DNA of 64,000 nucleotides from positions 1-64,000 of the forward strand of contig JASEJN010000010.1 in the NCBI GenBank assembly GCA_030016385.1. The letters are read 5' to 3'. The position numbers and the translations under genes are program-made. A model generated the notes under the pieces. It had not been told where the DNA came from. It was given only the letters and a program-made list of their open reading frames with translations, and ran no database searches. This stretch comes from Clostridiales bacterium (GTDB lineage: Bacteria; Bacillota; Clostridia; Clostridiales; Oxobacteraceae). This document shows, one piece after another, positions 45,938-57,386 of the stretch (position 1 is the stretch's first letter; the number at the start of each line of letters is the position of its first letter).

Positions 45938-47224
45938 ATGAAGGGACTAACAAGTTTTGTCTCTTTTTCGTTGTTTTTAATTTTTTTTATATCGGGCAAG
46001 GCATATGCAAATATAGCGCCCTTAAAAATATTGAAGGATGGCGTTGAACCTGTTAAAAATCCGCCTGTTAAAATAGAAAGTGCACAGATCAATGTGTCAC
46101 CTTATTACAATAATATAAAATTTTCCTGTGCTTATACATTGAAGGGGATAGATAATATAGACAACCTTACGATTGGTATCCCAGGCGATCTCGGATACAC
46201 TCTGGAAGCAGGATATATTGAAAATCTGAATGTATTCATCGACAATAGAGAAGTCGATTATAAAATATATAATACGGCTAAAAGCCTATCCGGTATACGG
46301 GATAATTATTCCCTGCGCTTCAAATGGCACACATTCAATGTTCCGATCAAAAAGGACACTGAAACAAATATATTTTTAAACTATGATATTTCCTGGAGAA
46401 CATCCGAAGAGAATAACAACCCTTATTACATAATACCTTTTATGTTCTCAACGGATAAGCTGTTTGGTGATGTCAAAAATTACAGAATACAATATTTAAA
46501 CGATGATCAAATAAGTCCTCCCGATGTAAGGATAATAATGAATTCAGTAGCGGAGTATAATAATATATCAAAATCGGCATTATCTCCTGCGCTGAATAAC
46601 AACCAGCTATTATGGAGATTTGATAATACAAATGATCTTCATGATTTCCGGCTTTACGTTCTGTCTTACCAAAAGGCAGCGTCCAATTTCAGCACAAATA
46701 CGTCTATAGATTATTCCATAAAATGGGCACTGTTAAATAATAACTATGAACAGCTATCGAAAATTTTTGAGCAAATAACACAAAACCAAAAACTATCCAC
46801 ACTTACGTCGAATGATCGCGGTACGGCGGCCTATTTGGCATCCGAATTCTATTACAGGCAGAAAAAATATAACAAAGCTCTTGAGATGCTGTCTTTACCT
46901 TACAAAACTAATATTTGGCCTGTATATATTAAATATGAATATATAAACGCCTTAAAACTTAAAGATTCAAATAATTACAGTTCTTTTATGGAAGAACTCC
47001 AAAAGCTTGGTCAATATAACGAATATGTCCTGGCTCGCAGCTTTGCAGATGAAGAGATAAAGCCTGCCGCCGAAGCGATCGCCAAAACGGCAATTGAGGA
47101 ATCGTCCATTGAGGAAAAAGTAGATAACAGCAATACAAAATATAATAAATATCTGTTATACGGCAGTGCAGGGGCGGCAGCAATTTGCATAATATATTTG
47201 CTGCATAGGTCCCACAGCCATTAA
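45938..47224 (+). CDS. Secreted, C-terminally membrane-anchored protein of unknown function
   Basis: A 428-residue protein with a Sec signal peptide (hydrophobic 8-20, AYA-N cleavage at about 25), a beta-rich ectodomain to about residue 250 (VSPYYNNIKFSCAYTLKG, LNYDISWRTSEENNNPYYIIPFMF), a helical repeat-like part at about 260-380 (NRGTAAYLASEFYYRQKKYNKALEML resembles a TPR), and one C-terminal helix (YLLYGSAGAAAICIIYLLH) with a short basic tail. ACGGAGGTGTATCT precedes the ATG. The N-terminal part recalls DUF4424-type domains, but I would not name it. Monocistronic, divergent from rnr. Confidence 0.75.
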   Translation: MKGLTSFVSFSLFLIFFISGKAYANIAPLKILKDGVEPVKNPPVKIESAQINVSPYYNNIKFSCAYTLKGIDNIDNLTIGIPGDLGYTLEAGYIENLNVFIDNREVDYKIYNTAKSLSGIRDNYSLRFKWHTFNVPIKKDTETNIFLNYDISWRTSEENNNPYYIIPFMFSTDKLFGDVKNYRIQYLNDDQISPPDVRIIMNSVAEYNNISKSALSPALNNNQLLWRFDNTNDLHDFRLYVLSYQKAASNFSTNTSIDYSIKWALLNNNYEQLSKIFEQITQNQKLSTLTSNDRGTAAYLASEFYYRQKKYNKALEMLSLPYKTNIWPVYIKYEYINALKLKDSNNYSSFMEELQKLGQYNEYVLARSFADEEIKPAAEAIAKTAIEESSIEEKVDNSNTKYNKYLLYGSAGAAAICIIYLLHRSHSH

Positions 47225-47232
47225 TATATAAA

Positions 47233-47270
47233 ATGACACACCTTAAATCCAATTATTTAAGGTGTGTCAT
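47233..47270 (-). terminator. Terminator after secG
   Basis: ATGACACACCTTAAAT and ATTTAAGGTGTGTCAT (16 bp, perfect) with a 6-base loop, followed on the minus strand by TTTTATAT. It also ends the convergent plus-strand gene. Confidence 0.75.
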
Positions 47271-47274
47271 CAGG

Positions 47275-47511
47275 CTATCTGTTTCCAAGTATGTTCAATC
47301 CGATGGATGTTATAATAAAAAGTACCATACATATCGCCGTAGCTCTTTCAAGCTTTCCTTCATAGCTTCTGCCTTTATTCTTCCCGAAGAATGTTTCGGC
47401 TCCGCCTTGAATTATACCCGTTATCCCTTCAACTTTGCTCGATTGAAGGAGTATGACCAGTATAAGTATAAAACAGATGGCTATATGCACAATTGTCAAA
47501 AATGTTAACAT
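47275..47511 (-). CDS. secG: Preprotein translocase subunit SecG
   Basis: Auxiliary subunit of the SecYEG channel, 78 residues with two membrane helices (LTFLTIVHIAICFILILVILLQ and a C-terminal one) joined by a Gly-rich loop GGAETFFGKNKGRS, all typical. ATG follows GGGAGGTATCC. It lies about 105 bp downstream of eno, a frequent arrangement in clostridia; a TTGTGT-N16-TAGAAT sequence in the spacer may give it its own promoter. Confidence 0.95.
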   Translation of the reverse strand: MLTFLTIVHIAICFILILVILLQSSKVEGITGIIQGGAETFFGKNKGRSYEGKLERATAICMVLFIITSIGLNILGNR

Positions 47512-47616
47512 AAGGATACCTCCCGTGCTGTTTAAAAAAACCAGATTTCATGATTTGATTCTATCACAGCATGCAGTAAAACACAATATGTCCTTTCAAA
47601 TGCTGTCAGGATTGTT

Positions 47617-48942
<1,326 letters not shown>

Positions 48943-48956
48943 TTATGCTTTGCAAT

Positions 48957-50489
48957 TTATCCGATTATAATACTCTTTCCGGTCATCTCTTTAGGAATGG
49001 GAATCCTCATCATAGAAAGCATAGTCGGCGCGATATCCGAAAGTCTTCCGCCTTCACGAAGTTTAGCATTTCCCTCTCCGATTACGATAAACGGTACCGG
49101 GTTTGTTGTATGAGCTGTATGCGGACCGCCGGTTTCAGGATTTATCATCTCTTCGACATTACCATGATCCGCCGTTATAACAAGCTTTCCTCCAACGCTC
49201 AGCACCTGATCCAATATCCTGCCTATGCAGGTATCTACTGTTTCTACAGCTTTAACGGCAGCTTTGAACACTCCTGTGTGACCTACCATATCGGGATTTG
49301 CGAAGTTTAAAATAATCACATCGTATGTTTGGCTTTTTATTTTCTCCAGTACGACTTTCGTAACCTCATATGCGCTCATCTCAGGTTTCATATCATATGT
49401 CGGAACCTTAGGCGACGGAATCAATATGCGGTCTTCTCCTTCATTCGGCTTTTCAACTCCTCCGTTGAAAAAGAATGTCACATGAGCATATTTTTCCGTC
49501 TCAGCAATTCTAAGCTGTTTCAATCCTAATTTGCTCACGTATTCGCCGAGAGTATTTTTATACGTCTCAGGCAAATATGCTATATCAACATCTTCGATAG
49601 TCTTATCGTATTGGGTCATACAAACGAAATGAGTCTTAAAATATTCTCTTTTAAAACCTGCGAAATTCTTATCTACGATAGCTCTTGTAAGCTGCCTTGC
49701 TCTATCCGGTCTGAAATTGAAAAATATCATGGAATCGTTTTCACATAATTTCGCTGTAGGTTTACCATCCTTTAGAATAACAGTAGGGAGCACAAATTCA
49801 TCTGTTTTATTTTTATTATAAGAATTTTCTACTGCTTCTACAGCGGATTCGGCTGTTTCTCCCTTGCCTTCAACTATCGCATTATATGCAAGGTTAACTC
49901 TTTCCCATCTTTTATCTCTGTCCATTGCATAATATCTTCCCGCAACAGTCGCTATTTTTCCTATTCCTATTTCAGACATGTAATTTTCAAGTTCGACTAT
50001 ATAGCGTTTTGCACATGCAGGCGGTACATCCCTTCCATCTAAAAAGCAGTGAATATAAACTTCACTGAGCCCCTCATCTTTGGCAATCTTAATTAACGCT
50101 TTAAGATGCTCTATATGGCTATGCACACCTCCATCAGATAAAAGGCCCATTAAATGGAGTTTTGTACCATTTTTTTTCACATTATATATTGCGTCTTTAA
50201 ATGCTTCGTTATTGAAGAAATTACCTGTCTTTATTTCGCTGTTGATTCTTGTAAAGTCCTGATAGATCACTCTGCCGGCTCCGATATTCAAATGTCCGAC
50301 CTCTGAGTTTCCCATCTGTTCTCCAGGCAGTCCCACATCAAGACCGCTGGCTTTAATCGATGTATGAGGGTATTTCTTTAAAATTGCATCCATATTCGGA
50401 GTATTTGCGGCAACTTCTGCATTTCCCTTATCGCTCTTGCTTAATCCCCATCCATCCAATATCATAAGCATGCATAACTTTTTATCCAT
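48957..50489 (-). CDS. gpmI: Phosphoglycerate mutase, 2,3-bisphosphoglycerate-independent
   Basis: Interconverts 3- and 2-phosphoglycerate through a phosphoserine. The 510-residue protein has the metal-binding ILDGWG start, the catalytic Ser62 in GNSEVGHLNIGAGR, and the C-terminal ITADHGNVEEM ligands. It binds manganese and belongs to the alkaline phosphatase superfamily. AAGGAGGACATCAG precedes the ATG. It is 12 bp after tpiA. Confidence 0.98.
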   Translation of the reverse strand: MDKKLCMLMILDGWGLSKSDKGNAEVAANTPNMDAILKKYPHTSIKASGLDVGLPGEQMGNSEVGHLNIGAGRVIYQDFTRINSEIKTGNFFNNEAFKDAIYNVKKNGTKLHLMGLLSDGGVHSHIEHLKALIKIAKDEGLSEVYIHCFLDGRDVPPACAKRYIVELENYMSEIGIGKIATVAGRYYAMDRDKRWERVNLAYNAIVEGKGETAESAVEAVENSYNKNKTDEFVLPTVILKDGKPTAKLCENDSMIFFNFRPDRARQLTRAIVDKNFAGFKREYFKTHFVCMTQYDKTIEDVDIAYLPETYKNTLGEYVSKLGLKQLRIAETEKYAHVTFFFNGGVEKPNEGEDRILIPSPKVPTYDMKPEMSAYEVTKVVLEKIKSQTYDVIILNFANPDMVGHTGVFKAAVKAVETVDTCIGRILDQVLSVGGKLVITADHGNVEEMINPETGGPHTAHTTNPVPFIVIGEGNAKLREGGRLSDIAPTMLSMMRIPIPKEMTGKSIIIG

Positions 50490-50501
50490 CTGATGTCCTC
50501 C

Positions 50502-51248
50502 TTAGAAGTTTACTATGGCAGCAAAATCAGATGCTTTCAGGCTTGCACCGCCGACCAATGCACCATCGATATCGCTTTGCGCCATCTGCTCCTTTATTGT
50601 TGCCGGCTTAACGCTTCCGCCATATTGTATCCTTATCTCGGATGCGCACTCATCGCCCAAAATCTCTGCGGCTGTTTTCCTTATGAATTTGATCATCTCA
50701 TTAGCATCGTTCGCCGTTGCCGTTTTTCCGGTACCTATGGCCCATATGGGCTCATATGCGATTATTATTTTCTTTGCCAGTTCTACTGTGAGGCCCTCAA
50801 GGTCCTTTTTTATCTGACTGCCGACCTTCTCATAAGCCTTGCCGTTTTCCCTCTCGGATAATGTTTCCCCCACACAAACTATAGGTATTAGGGAATGTTT
50901 AAAAGCGGCATGAACTTTTTTATTTACTGTTTCATCAGTTTCTGCAAAATATTGCCTGCGTTCCGAATGGCCTATTATTACATATTCTACACCCAGCGAA
51001 CTCAACATAAGCGGGGAAACCTCACCGGTAAATGCCCCTTGTTCTTCAAAATGCATATTCTGTGCGCCAACTTCTATATTTGTGCCTTTTACAGCTTCAC
51101 AGACTGCAGGCAAGCATACAAAAGGAGGGCATACGACCACCTGGCATTTTGCATCTTTTACTTTATCTTTTAGTGAGTTTATCAGTTCTACAGCTTCATC
51201 GACAGTTTTATGCATTTTCCAGTTGCCTGCTATAATCGGTTTTCTCAT
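50502..51248 (-). CDS. tpiA: Triosephosphate isomerase
   Basis: Interconverts dihydroxyacetone phosphate and glyceraldehyde-3-phosphate. The 248-residue TIM barrel has NWKMHKT, catalytic His in VIIGHSERR, catalytic Glu in [14 protein letters not shown] and the phosphate-binding YGGSVKP and GGASLK. AAGGAGGAAATAAT precedes the ATG. It follows pgk after a 93 bp spacer with a hairpin. Confidence 0.98.
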   Translation of the reverse strand: MRKPIIAGNWKMHKTVDEAVELINSLKDKVKDAKCQVVVCPPFVCLPAVCEAVKGTNIEVGAQNMHFEEQGAFTGEVSPLMLSSLGVEYVIIGHSERRQYFAETDETVNKKVHAAFKHSLIPIVCVGETLSERENGKAYEKVGSQIKKDLEGLTVELAKKIIIAYEPIWAIGTGKTATANDANEMIKFIRKTAAEILGDECASEIRIQYGGSVKPATIKEQMAQSDIDGALVGGASLKASDFAAIVNF

Positions 51249-51274
51249 ATTATTTCCTCCTTAAAATTATTTCA

Positions 51275-51329
51275 GGGGCACCCTTCCTTTAAATACACCT
51301 GGGGTGGGAAGAGTGTCCCCAAAAGGACA
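51275..51329 (-). repeat. Intercistronic hairpins between pgk and tpiA
   Basis: On the minus strand TGTCC/GGACA forms a short hairpin, then GGGGACACTCTTCC pairs with GGAAGGGTGCCCC with bulges. It sits in the only sizeable spacer after pgk and may separate mRNA stability of the two halves of the operon. Confidence 0.45.
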
Positions 51330-51341
51330 TTTCACATTTTA

Positions 51342-52535
51342 TTATTTATCATTTAAAGCAGCGATCCCTGGAAGTTCACGCCCTTCCAAAAATTCAAGGG
51401 ATGCTCCTCCACCTGTTGAAATGTGGGTCATTTTGTCTGCATATCCTAATTTCTCAACGGCAGCAGCAGAGTCTCCCCCTCCGATTATGGTCGTACCATT
51501 AATTTTGCTAAGGGCCTGCGCTATTGCTTCCGTACCGACGGCAAATGCAGGCATCTCAAAGACACCCATGGGGCCGTTCCATATAACGGTCTTTGCATCT
51601 TTTAATTCGTTTTTAAAAAGATCAATACTCTTAGGACCTATATCAAGCCCCATGCTATCGGCCGGTATTTTATCGACATCAACAGCGTGATGCTCCGCAT
51701 CTTCTTTAAATTCTTTTGCAATGACAACATCCACAGGAAGCAGAAGCTTTATGCCTTTTTTCTTCGCCTTTTCCATCATTTCTTTTGCCAGATCGATTTT
51801 CTCGGGTTCAAGAAGGGACTTCCCGACTTCTCTTCCAAGGGCTTTTTCAAAAGTATAAGCCATCCCTCCGCCTATTATAAGCTTATCGACTTTATCAAGA
51901 AGGTTATTAATAACACCTATTTTGTCCGATACTTTGGCTCCTCCAAGAATAGCAACGAGCGGCCTATCCGGATTGTTCAATGCCTTCCCCATAACGGATA
52001 TTTCCTTCTCGATAAGGAAACCGGCTACGGCAGGCAAATACTCTGCAACTCCCGCTGTTGAGGAATGCGCCCTGTGAGCTGTTCCAAAGGCATCATTTAC
52101 AAATACATCTCCGAGTGAAGCAAGCTTTCTTGCAAATTCACTGTCATTTTTGGTTTCACCTTTTACAAATCTAACATTTTCAAGGAGCATTACTTCTCCG
52201 TTTTTAAGCTTTGCAGCTATTTCCTTCGCATTTTTCCCGACAACATCACCATCTTCGGCAAAATATACCTTTTCGCCAAGAAGCTTCGATAATCTGTCTG
52301 CGACAGGCTTTAAGGAAAACTTCTTCTCATATCCAGTTCCCTTTGGCCTTCCAAGATGTGACATAAGTATAACTTTGCCGCCATGCTCTTTAAGATATTT
52401 TATGGTCGGAAGAGCACTTCTAATTCTCCTGTCATCAGTTATGTTTCCATCAGCATCCTGAGGAACATTGAAATCACATCTTACAAGTATCCTTTTACCG
52501 AGTATCTCTATATCTTTAACAGTTTTTTTGTTCAT
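51342..52535 (-). CDS. pgk: Phosphoglycerate kinase
   Basis: Makes ATP from 1,3-bisphosphoglycerate. The 397-residue two-domain protein shows [18 protein letters not shown], the hinge with [11 protein letters not shown], and the nucleotide-binding [10 protein letters not shown] and [16 protein letters not shown] follows GGAGTGAAATT. It is third in the operon. Confidence 0.98.
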   Translation of the reverse strand: MNKKTVKDIEILGKRILVRCDFNVPQDADGNITDDRRIRSALPTIKYLKEHGGKVILMSHLGRPKGTGYEKKFSLKPVADRLSKLLGEKVYFAEDGDVVGKNAKEIAAKLKNGEVMLLENVRFVKGETKNDSEFARKLASLGDVFVNDAFGTAHRAHSSTAGVAEYLPAVAGFLIEKEISVMGKALNNPDRPLVAILGGAKVSDKIGVINNLLDKVDKLIIGGGMAYTFEKALGREVGKSLLEPEKIDLAKEMMEKAKKKGIKLLLPVDVVIAKEFKEDAEHHAVDVDKIPADSMGLDIGPKSIDLFKNELKDAKTVIWNGPMGVFEMPAFAVGTEAIAQALSKINGTTIIGGGDSAAAVEKLGYADKMTHISTGGGASLEFLEGRELPGIAALNDK

Positions 52536-52608
52536 AATTTCACTCCCTTCAATATTTAATTCATATTCAAAGGCTGCAATACAAGCACTAATTTATAAAC
52601 TAAACAGA

Positions 52609-53664
<1,056 letters not shown>

Positions 53665-53684
53665 TTACAAACTATGTTTAACCA

Positions 53685-54716
53685 CTATTTTGAGCTTAAA
53701 AGCCTTACCATTTCTTTAGCAGCGCCTTCATCTGTTATCAATATGCTGTTTTTACTGTATGTCTTTGTGGCTATAATAGCCTTTGCCTTACTGTTACCAC
53801 CCGCTACCGCTATAATCGTTTTGATTTTTTTGACATCTTCAAACTTGAGCCCGATTGTCAGTGTCTTATCGACTATAATGCCATCGCTGTCGAAATAATA
53901 ACCAAAAGCCTCGGCAACAGGTTTTTTATCCATAAGTTTCTTCAACTCTTCATCGCTTAAGCCTCTTTTTTTTGACATATCGTCGGCTCTGCCTATACCA
54001 TATATCAGCAAACTCGTTTTGCCGATACTTTTTATTATGTCCTTTATCACAGGCTCATTGCCGACGGTTTCAAGCGCCTCTTTGCTCATCACATCGGGCA
54101 CATGAAGAAGCTTATAGTTTGCATTAAGCTTATTTGCAAGGTTTGCTGTTATAGTATTAGCCTGCGTCTCGACTAATTTTCCCATCCCCCCTCTCGCAGG
54201 TACAACCAGAATATTTGATTTGTTAGTTATCTTCGGCATACTGTTTACAAGTTCCTTGACCGAATTTCCACCCGTAACGGCGATTACCTGGTTGTCTGTT
54301 ATAAGGTTTTTTACATAATTGGCGCCAACTCTTCCAACTTCTTTCAATATCAATGGGTCCTCGTCAATATTGCCTGGCACTATTATAACCTTGGAAAACC
54401 CTAATCTGTCCTGCAACATTTTTTCAATGCTGGAAAAACCCTTTAGCTCATGTATGTATTCCTTTAAAGTGTCTATTATATTCTCACCATCAGGCGTAAT
54501 AGTCATGCCCACGGATTCTATATTGATTAATCCCTGGTTTTTTAAAAAGTTTACTTCCTTCCTGACGATCCTTTCACCCATTTCGAGCTGCAATGCAAGA
54601 GCTCTTCTGCCAATAGGGCCTTTAAAATATATAGCTCTTAAAATAGTATATCTTTTTTCCAGCAATTCTATAAGTTCCGGAACAATCTTTTGCTGCAGCA
54701 GCAGTAAATCCTTCAA
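53685..54716 (-). CDS. cggR: Central glycolytic genes regulator (SorC/DeoR type)
   Basis: Repressor of the gap operon, relieved by fructose-1,6-bisphosphate in Bacillus. The 343-residue protein has an N-terminal winged helix (KRYTILRAIYFKGPIGRRALALQLEMGERIVRKEVNFL) and a C-terminal SorC sugar-binding domain (AVTGGNSVKELV, PARGGMGK, YGIGRA). TTG at 54716 is used, with GAGGTGATT upstream; a GTG at 54722 is within that site. The operator-like repeats upstream support autoregulation of cggR-gap-pgk-tpiA-gpmI-eno. Confidence 0.94.
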   Translation of the reverse strand: MKDLLLLQQKIVPELIELLEKRYTILRAIYFKGPIGRRALALQLEMGERIVRKEVNFLKNQGLINIESVGMTITPDGENIIDTLKEYIHELKGFSSIEKMLQDRLGFSKVIIVPGNIDEDPLILKEVGRVGANYVKNLITDNQVIAVTGGNSVKELVNSMPKITNKSNILVVPARGGMGKLVETQANTITANLANKLNANYKLLHVPDVMSKEALETVGNEPVIKDIIKSIGKTSLLIYGIGRADDMSKKRGLSDEELKKLMDKKPVAEAFGYYFDSDGIIVDKTLTIGLKFEDVKKIKTIIAVAGGNSKAKAIIATKTYSKNSILITDEGAAKEMVRLLSSK

Positions 54717-54767
54717 AATCACCTCACGCCCTTTTGGCCGCTATTACACAATGTGCAGGCAATATCC

Positions 54768-54792
54768 AATCAATTCATGTCATGAATTGATT
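54768..54792. promoter_or_regulatory. 25-base perfect palindrome in the cggR leader
   Basis: AATCAATTCATG, one base, CATGAATTGATT. It lies between the CggR-like operator and the cggR start. It may be an RNA hairpin or a second protein-binding site. Confidence 0.5.
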
Positions 54793-54800
54793 CATGGTAT

Positions 54801-54837
54801 GGGACTGTCATCGTCCCTGTACTTCATTTATGTCCCA
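54801..54837 (-). promoter_or_regulatory. CggR-like operator
   Basis: On the minus strand two GGGAC boxes 19 bases apart, GGGACATAAATGAAGTACA then GGGACGATGACAGTCCC. This resembles the two-half-site Bacillus operator, whose right half also reads GGGACATAAA. It is downstream of the predicted promoter, as in B. subtilis. Confidence 0.7.
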
Positions 54838-54862
54838 CCCGGATAATAAATTATCCTATATT

Positions 54863-54891
54863 ATGGTATCATTTTAGCCTTGATTTTTCAA
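54863..54891 (-). promoter_or_regulatory. Probable promoter of the cggR-glycolysis operon
   Basis: Minus strand: TTGAAA, 17 bases, TACCAT with an upstream TG (extended -10). The start site would fall just before a GGATAATAAATTATCC palindrome (54841-54856) and the CggR-like operator. Confidence 0.5.
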
Positions 54892-54897
54892 TACACA

Positions 54898-54922
54898 AAA
54901 ACATACATTTTAAATGTATTGA
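54898..54922 (-). terminator. Weak terminator after the BMP lipoprotein gene
   Basis: Minus strand: ATACATTTAAAATGTAT followed by GTTTTTG. The stem is AT-rich and overlaps the region of the cggR -35, so its efficiency is doubtful. Confidence 0.4.
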
Positions 54923-54953
54923 ATACGCTGGCTAAATGATTATCTTGCGATGC

Positions 54954-56099
54954 CTATTTGCTATTTTCTTCTATCTGCGGGGCTTTGAAGTTCAATACTC
55001 CATTTCTGTCTTGTGGAACCGTTATTTTCTTGTCTTTGACTAAATCGGCATACTTATCGACAAGATCGAGCACATCCCCGGGCGTATTTTTATATGATGA
55101 TTGAGCGAGCCCCACGCCATCTTCCTTTAACCCGAGGATCGTATGCTTGCCGCCCTTAAATTCATTGTTCATAACGTCTTCGACAGCATTATACGCAACA
55201 TTATCTACTCTTTTAACAGCGCTCGTGAGTATGTACGGCGCATATTCAGGGAATTCTATTGCCTGATCCCTGTCATCCCCGATGGCCCAGGCTTTATTAT
55301 TTCCCTTGTCTGTTATTTCTTTTGCCGCCGCAAACAAGCCTTCTCCATTCCCATCTCCTGTATGATATACTACATCGCAGCCGTCTTTAAACAAAGAAAT
55401 CCCCAGCTTATAGCTTTTATTTATATTTGTAAAGTTATCATCCTTTCCATACCTTACTTCCTTTGGATAACTCTTTTGGTCCTTGCTTAAAAGTCCCTCC
55501 GCGGCAGCGGAATTAACGGTCTTGACTCCCGCGGCAAAAGCGCTCTCTATCATGTTTACAGCCTGTATGTTTTCACCGCCTATAAAACCCACTTTATTTG
55601 CAAGAGTCATTTTCCCTGCTACAATCCCTGCCAGGAAAGCCGCTTCTTCTTTTTTAAAAGTAAATGATTCAACATTCGGCAGTTCTATTACAGCATCGAT
55701 TAAAGCAAATTTACTATCTGCCTTTTTAGGAGCAACATCTTTTACAGCGTCCTCCATATCCTTACCCACACAGAATACGAGAGTCGTCTTTTCCGCATTT
55801 GTCAGCGTATCTAAATTCGATTCATAATCATAATCCTTTTTTGATTCAATCACTTTATAGCTGATGCCATACTTTTCCTTAGCCCTTTTTATGCCTTCAT
55901 CAGCAGCCTGATTGAAAGATTTGTCGTTTATACCGTATATATTAGTTAAAAATCCTATTTTTATCGTCGGTTTGTCAACATGGTTATTATTATTTGGAGG
56001 TACAGGAGTATTTATTTTTTTATTTATTTTAAAATTACACCCTGTAAAAAAATCGCACATGATAATTGCCGATAAAAATATAGTGATAACCTTTTTCAT
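54954..56099 (-). CDS. BMP-family (PnrA/Med-like) solute-binding lipoprotein
   Basis: Extracellular ligand-binding lipoprotein of 381 residues: signal peptide with lipobox FTGC (Cys21), a Pro/Asn linker, then the BMP domain (DKSFNQAADEGIKRAKEKYG, EEAAFLAGIVAGKMT, VGFIGGENIQAV, YHTGDGNGEGLFAAAKE). The family binds purine nucleosides or similar ligands for ABC import. No permease or ATPase gene is adjacent; it stands between the grd operon and cggR, so it may work with a distant transporter or act as a sensor. Confidence 0.9.
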   Translation of the reverse strand: MKKVITIFLSAIIMCDFFTGCNFKINKKINTPVPPNNNNHVDKPTIKIGFLTNIYGINDKSFNQAADEGIKRAKEKYGISYKVIESKKDYDYESNLDTLTNAEKTTLVFCVGKDMEDAVKDVAPKKADSKFALIDAVIELPNVESFTFKKEEAAFLAGIVAGKMTLANKVGFIGGENIQAVNMIESAFAAGVKTVNSAAAEGLLSKDQKSYPKEVRYGKDDNFTNINKSYKLGISLFKDGCDVVYHTGDGNGEGLFAAAKEITDKGNNKAWAIGDDRDQAIEFPEYAPYILTSAVKRVDNVAYNAVEDVMNNEFKGGKHTILGLKEDGVGLAQSSYKNTPGDVLDLVDKYADLVKDKKITVPQDRNGVLNFKAPQIEENSK

Positions 56100-56209
56100 T
56101 TTTTACCTGCCTCCGGATGAAAGTTTCCAATCAACTCAATTTGCCTTTATTTAATTCTATATTCCTGAATAAATTCCTTCAAATTATAGGAAATTTATTA
56201 AATTGTTAA

Positions 56210-57373
56210 TTAATTCGGTGAAAGATACCCTTTTTTGATGAGAATACCTCTCGCTTTATCGCCTTCATCAGAAGAGACAAGTATAATGGGACCTGTGCAC
56301 CCCATCCCGCTTTCGGAATAAACATCATTTTCCCACAACTCTTTTACGGCATCCTCAAGCTCGAGTATATCAACTCCCGCTATCTGGTATGTCACTACCT
56401 TCTTAGGCGGAACGTTTACAGCGATTGTATCTTTTTTCTCATGCCCTTCGGAAAACCTATCCAATATTTTATTGTAACCGGCCTTTTTTGCCGCCTCAAA
56501 TTCTTTTCCGGCAATATCTAATATTCCATTTTTGACCATGGTTGCAGCATATCTTAACGCTTCACATATTACAGGAGCACCTGATGCCCTGGAAACAATG
56601 CTTATGACCTTATTATATCCTTCGCCTATTCCGGGACCATATCCATATCCTGTAGATTCATAACTTCCACCTGTTGTAAACGAGCTTAATAATTTTACCA
56701 GAATATTTCCCGTAAGAGAATCTGTTACCATTACATCGCAGGTCCCATGCAAAAGGTCGTTTCCACGCATGATGCTGCCTCCATCCTTCCTTACCGATGC
56801 CGCAAAATTTATGTTGTATCCGCTTCTTTGAAGCTCTTTAAGCGCTCTCTCAGCCTGTCTCGCGCCATCGATATTTAGTATTCCTATACTGGGATTCAAG
56901 TTTCCCGACGCTTTTGCAACTATTATTCCATACAGCGCATTTTTGAAAATAGACTCAGCCCTATTTGCTGAAGACGTACCGGTGGATGCCGATATAAATA
57001 CTTCCCTTCCGCATCCCGGAGTTATAACCCTTCCTACAGTGGAAACACCTATCGGGAAATTATAATGCATTGTAACGGCACAGTCGATCCTCTTGCTGTT
57101 CAACAACTCTTCCATTTTTTTATGCGCTTCTTCTAATGTATCTGCTTCATATGATTCAAAGCTGCTTCCATGTTTCGCTCCTATAAGAACTACATCAAAA
57201 TCACCGTATTTTGTCATCGCCATTTTTGCTGCTTTAATAATCTCATCCGTACCATGCTCACTTCCGGGTACGGTTATTCCTACTCTGACTTTATTTATAA
57301 ACGAGCCGCTTTCAATTGCATCCGCAATATCGCTAAATACTTCTCCTATGGTTTTCCTTATATTATCCTGCAC
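56210..57373 (-). CDS. grdD: Glycine/sarcosine/betaine reductase component C, alpha subunit
   Basis: With GrdC it accepts the carboxymethyl group from selenoprotein A and releases acetyl phosphate. The 387-residue start at GTG 57373 (GAGGTGAG upstream) places a conserved cysteine of SGMGCTGPI at position 359, the residue known to be acetylated in Acetoanaerobium (Clostridium) sticklandii GrdD. Fold is related to phosphotransacetylase/PlsX enzymes. Last gene of the operon, 13 bp after grdC. Confidence 0.95.
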   Translation of the reverse strand: MQDNIRKTIGEVFSDIADAIESGSFINKVRVGITVPGSEHGTDEIIKAAKMAMTKYGDFDVVLIGAKHGSSFESYEADTLEEAHKKMEELLNSKRIDCAVTMHYNFPIGVSTVGRVITPGCGREVFISASTGTSSANRAESIFKNALYGIIVAKASGNLNPSIGILNIDGARQAERALKELQRSGYNINFAASVRKDGGSIMRGNDLLHGTCDVMVTDSLTGNILVKLLSSFTTGGSYESTGYGYGPGIGEGYNKVISIVSRASGAPVICEALRYAATMVKNGILDIAGKEFEAAKKAGYNKILDRFSEGHEKKDTIAVNVPPKKVVTYQIAGVDILELEDAVKELWENDVYSESGMGCTGPIILVSSDEGDKARGILIKKGYLSPN

Positions 57374-57386
57374 CGTAAGCTCACCT

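Noticed and set aside
54319..54846. 175-codon plus-strand frame opposite cggR and its leader
   Set aside because: It crosses the cggR promoter and operator and has no recognisable domain or start signal.
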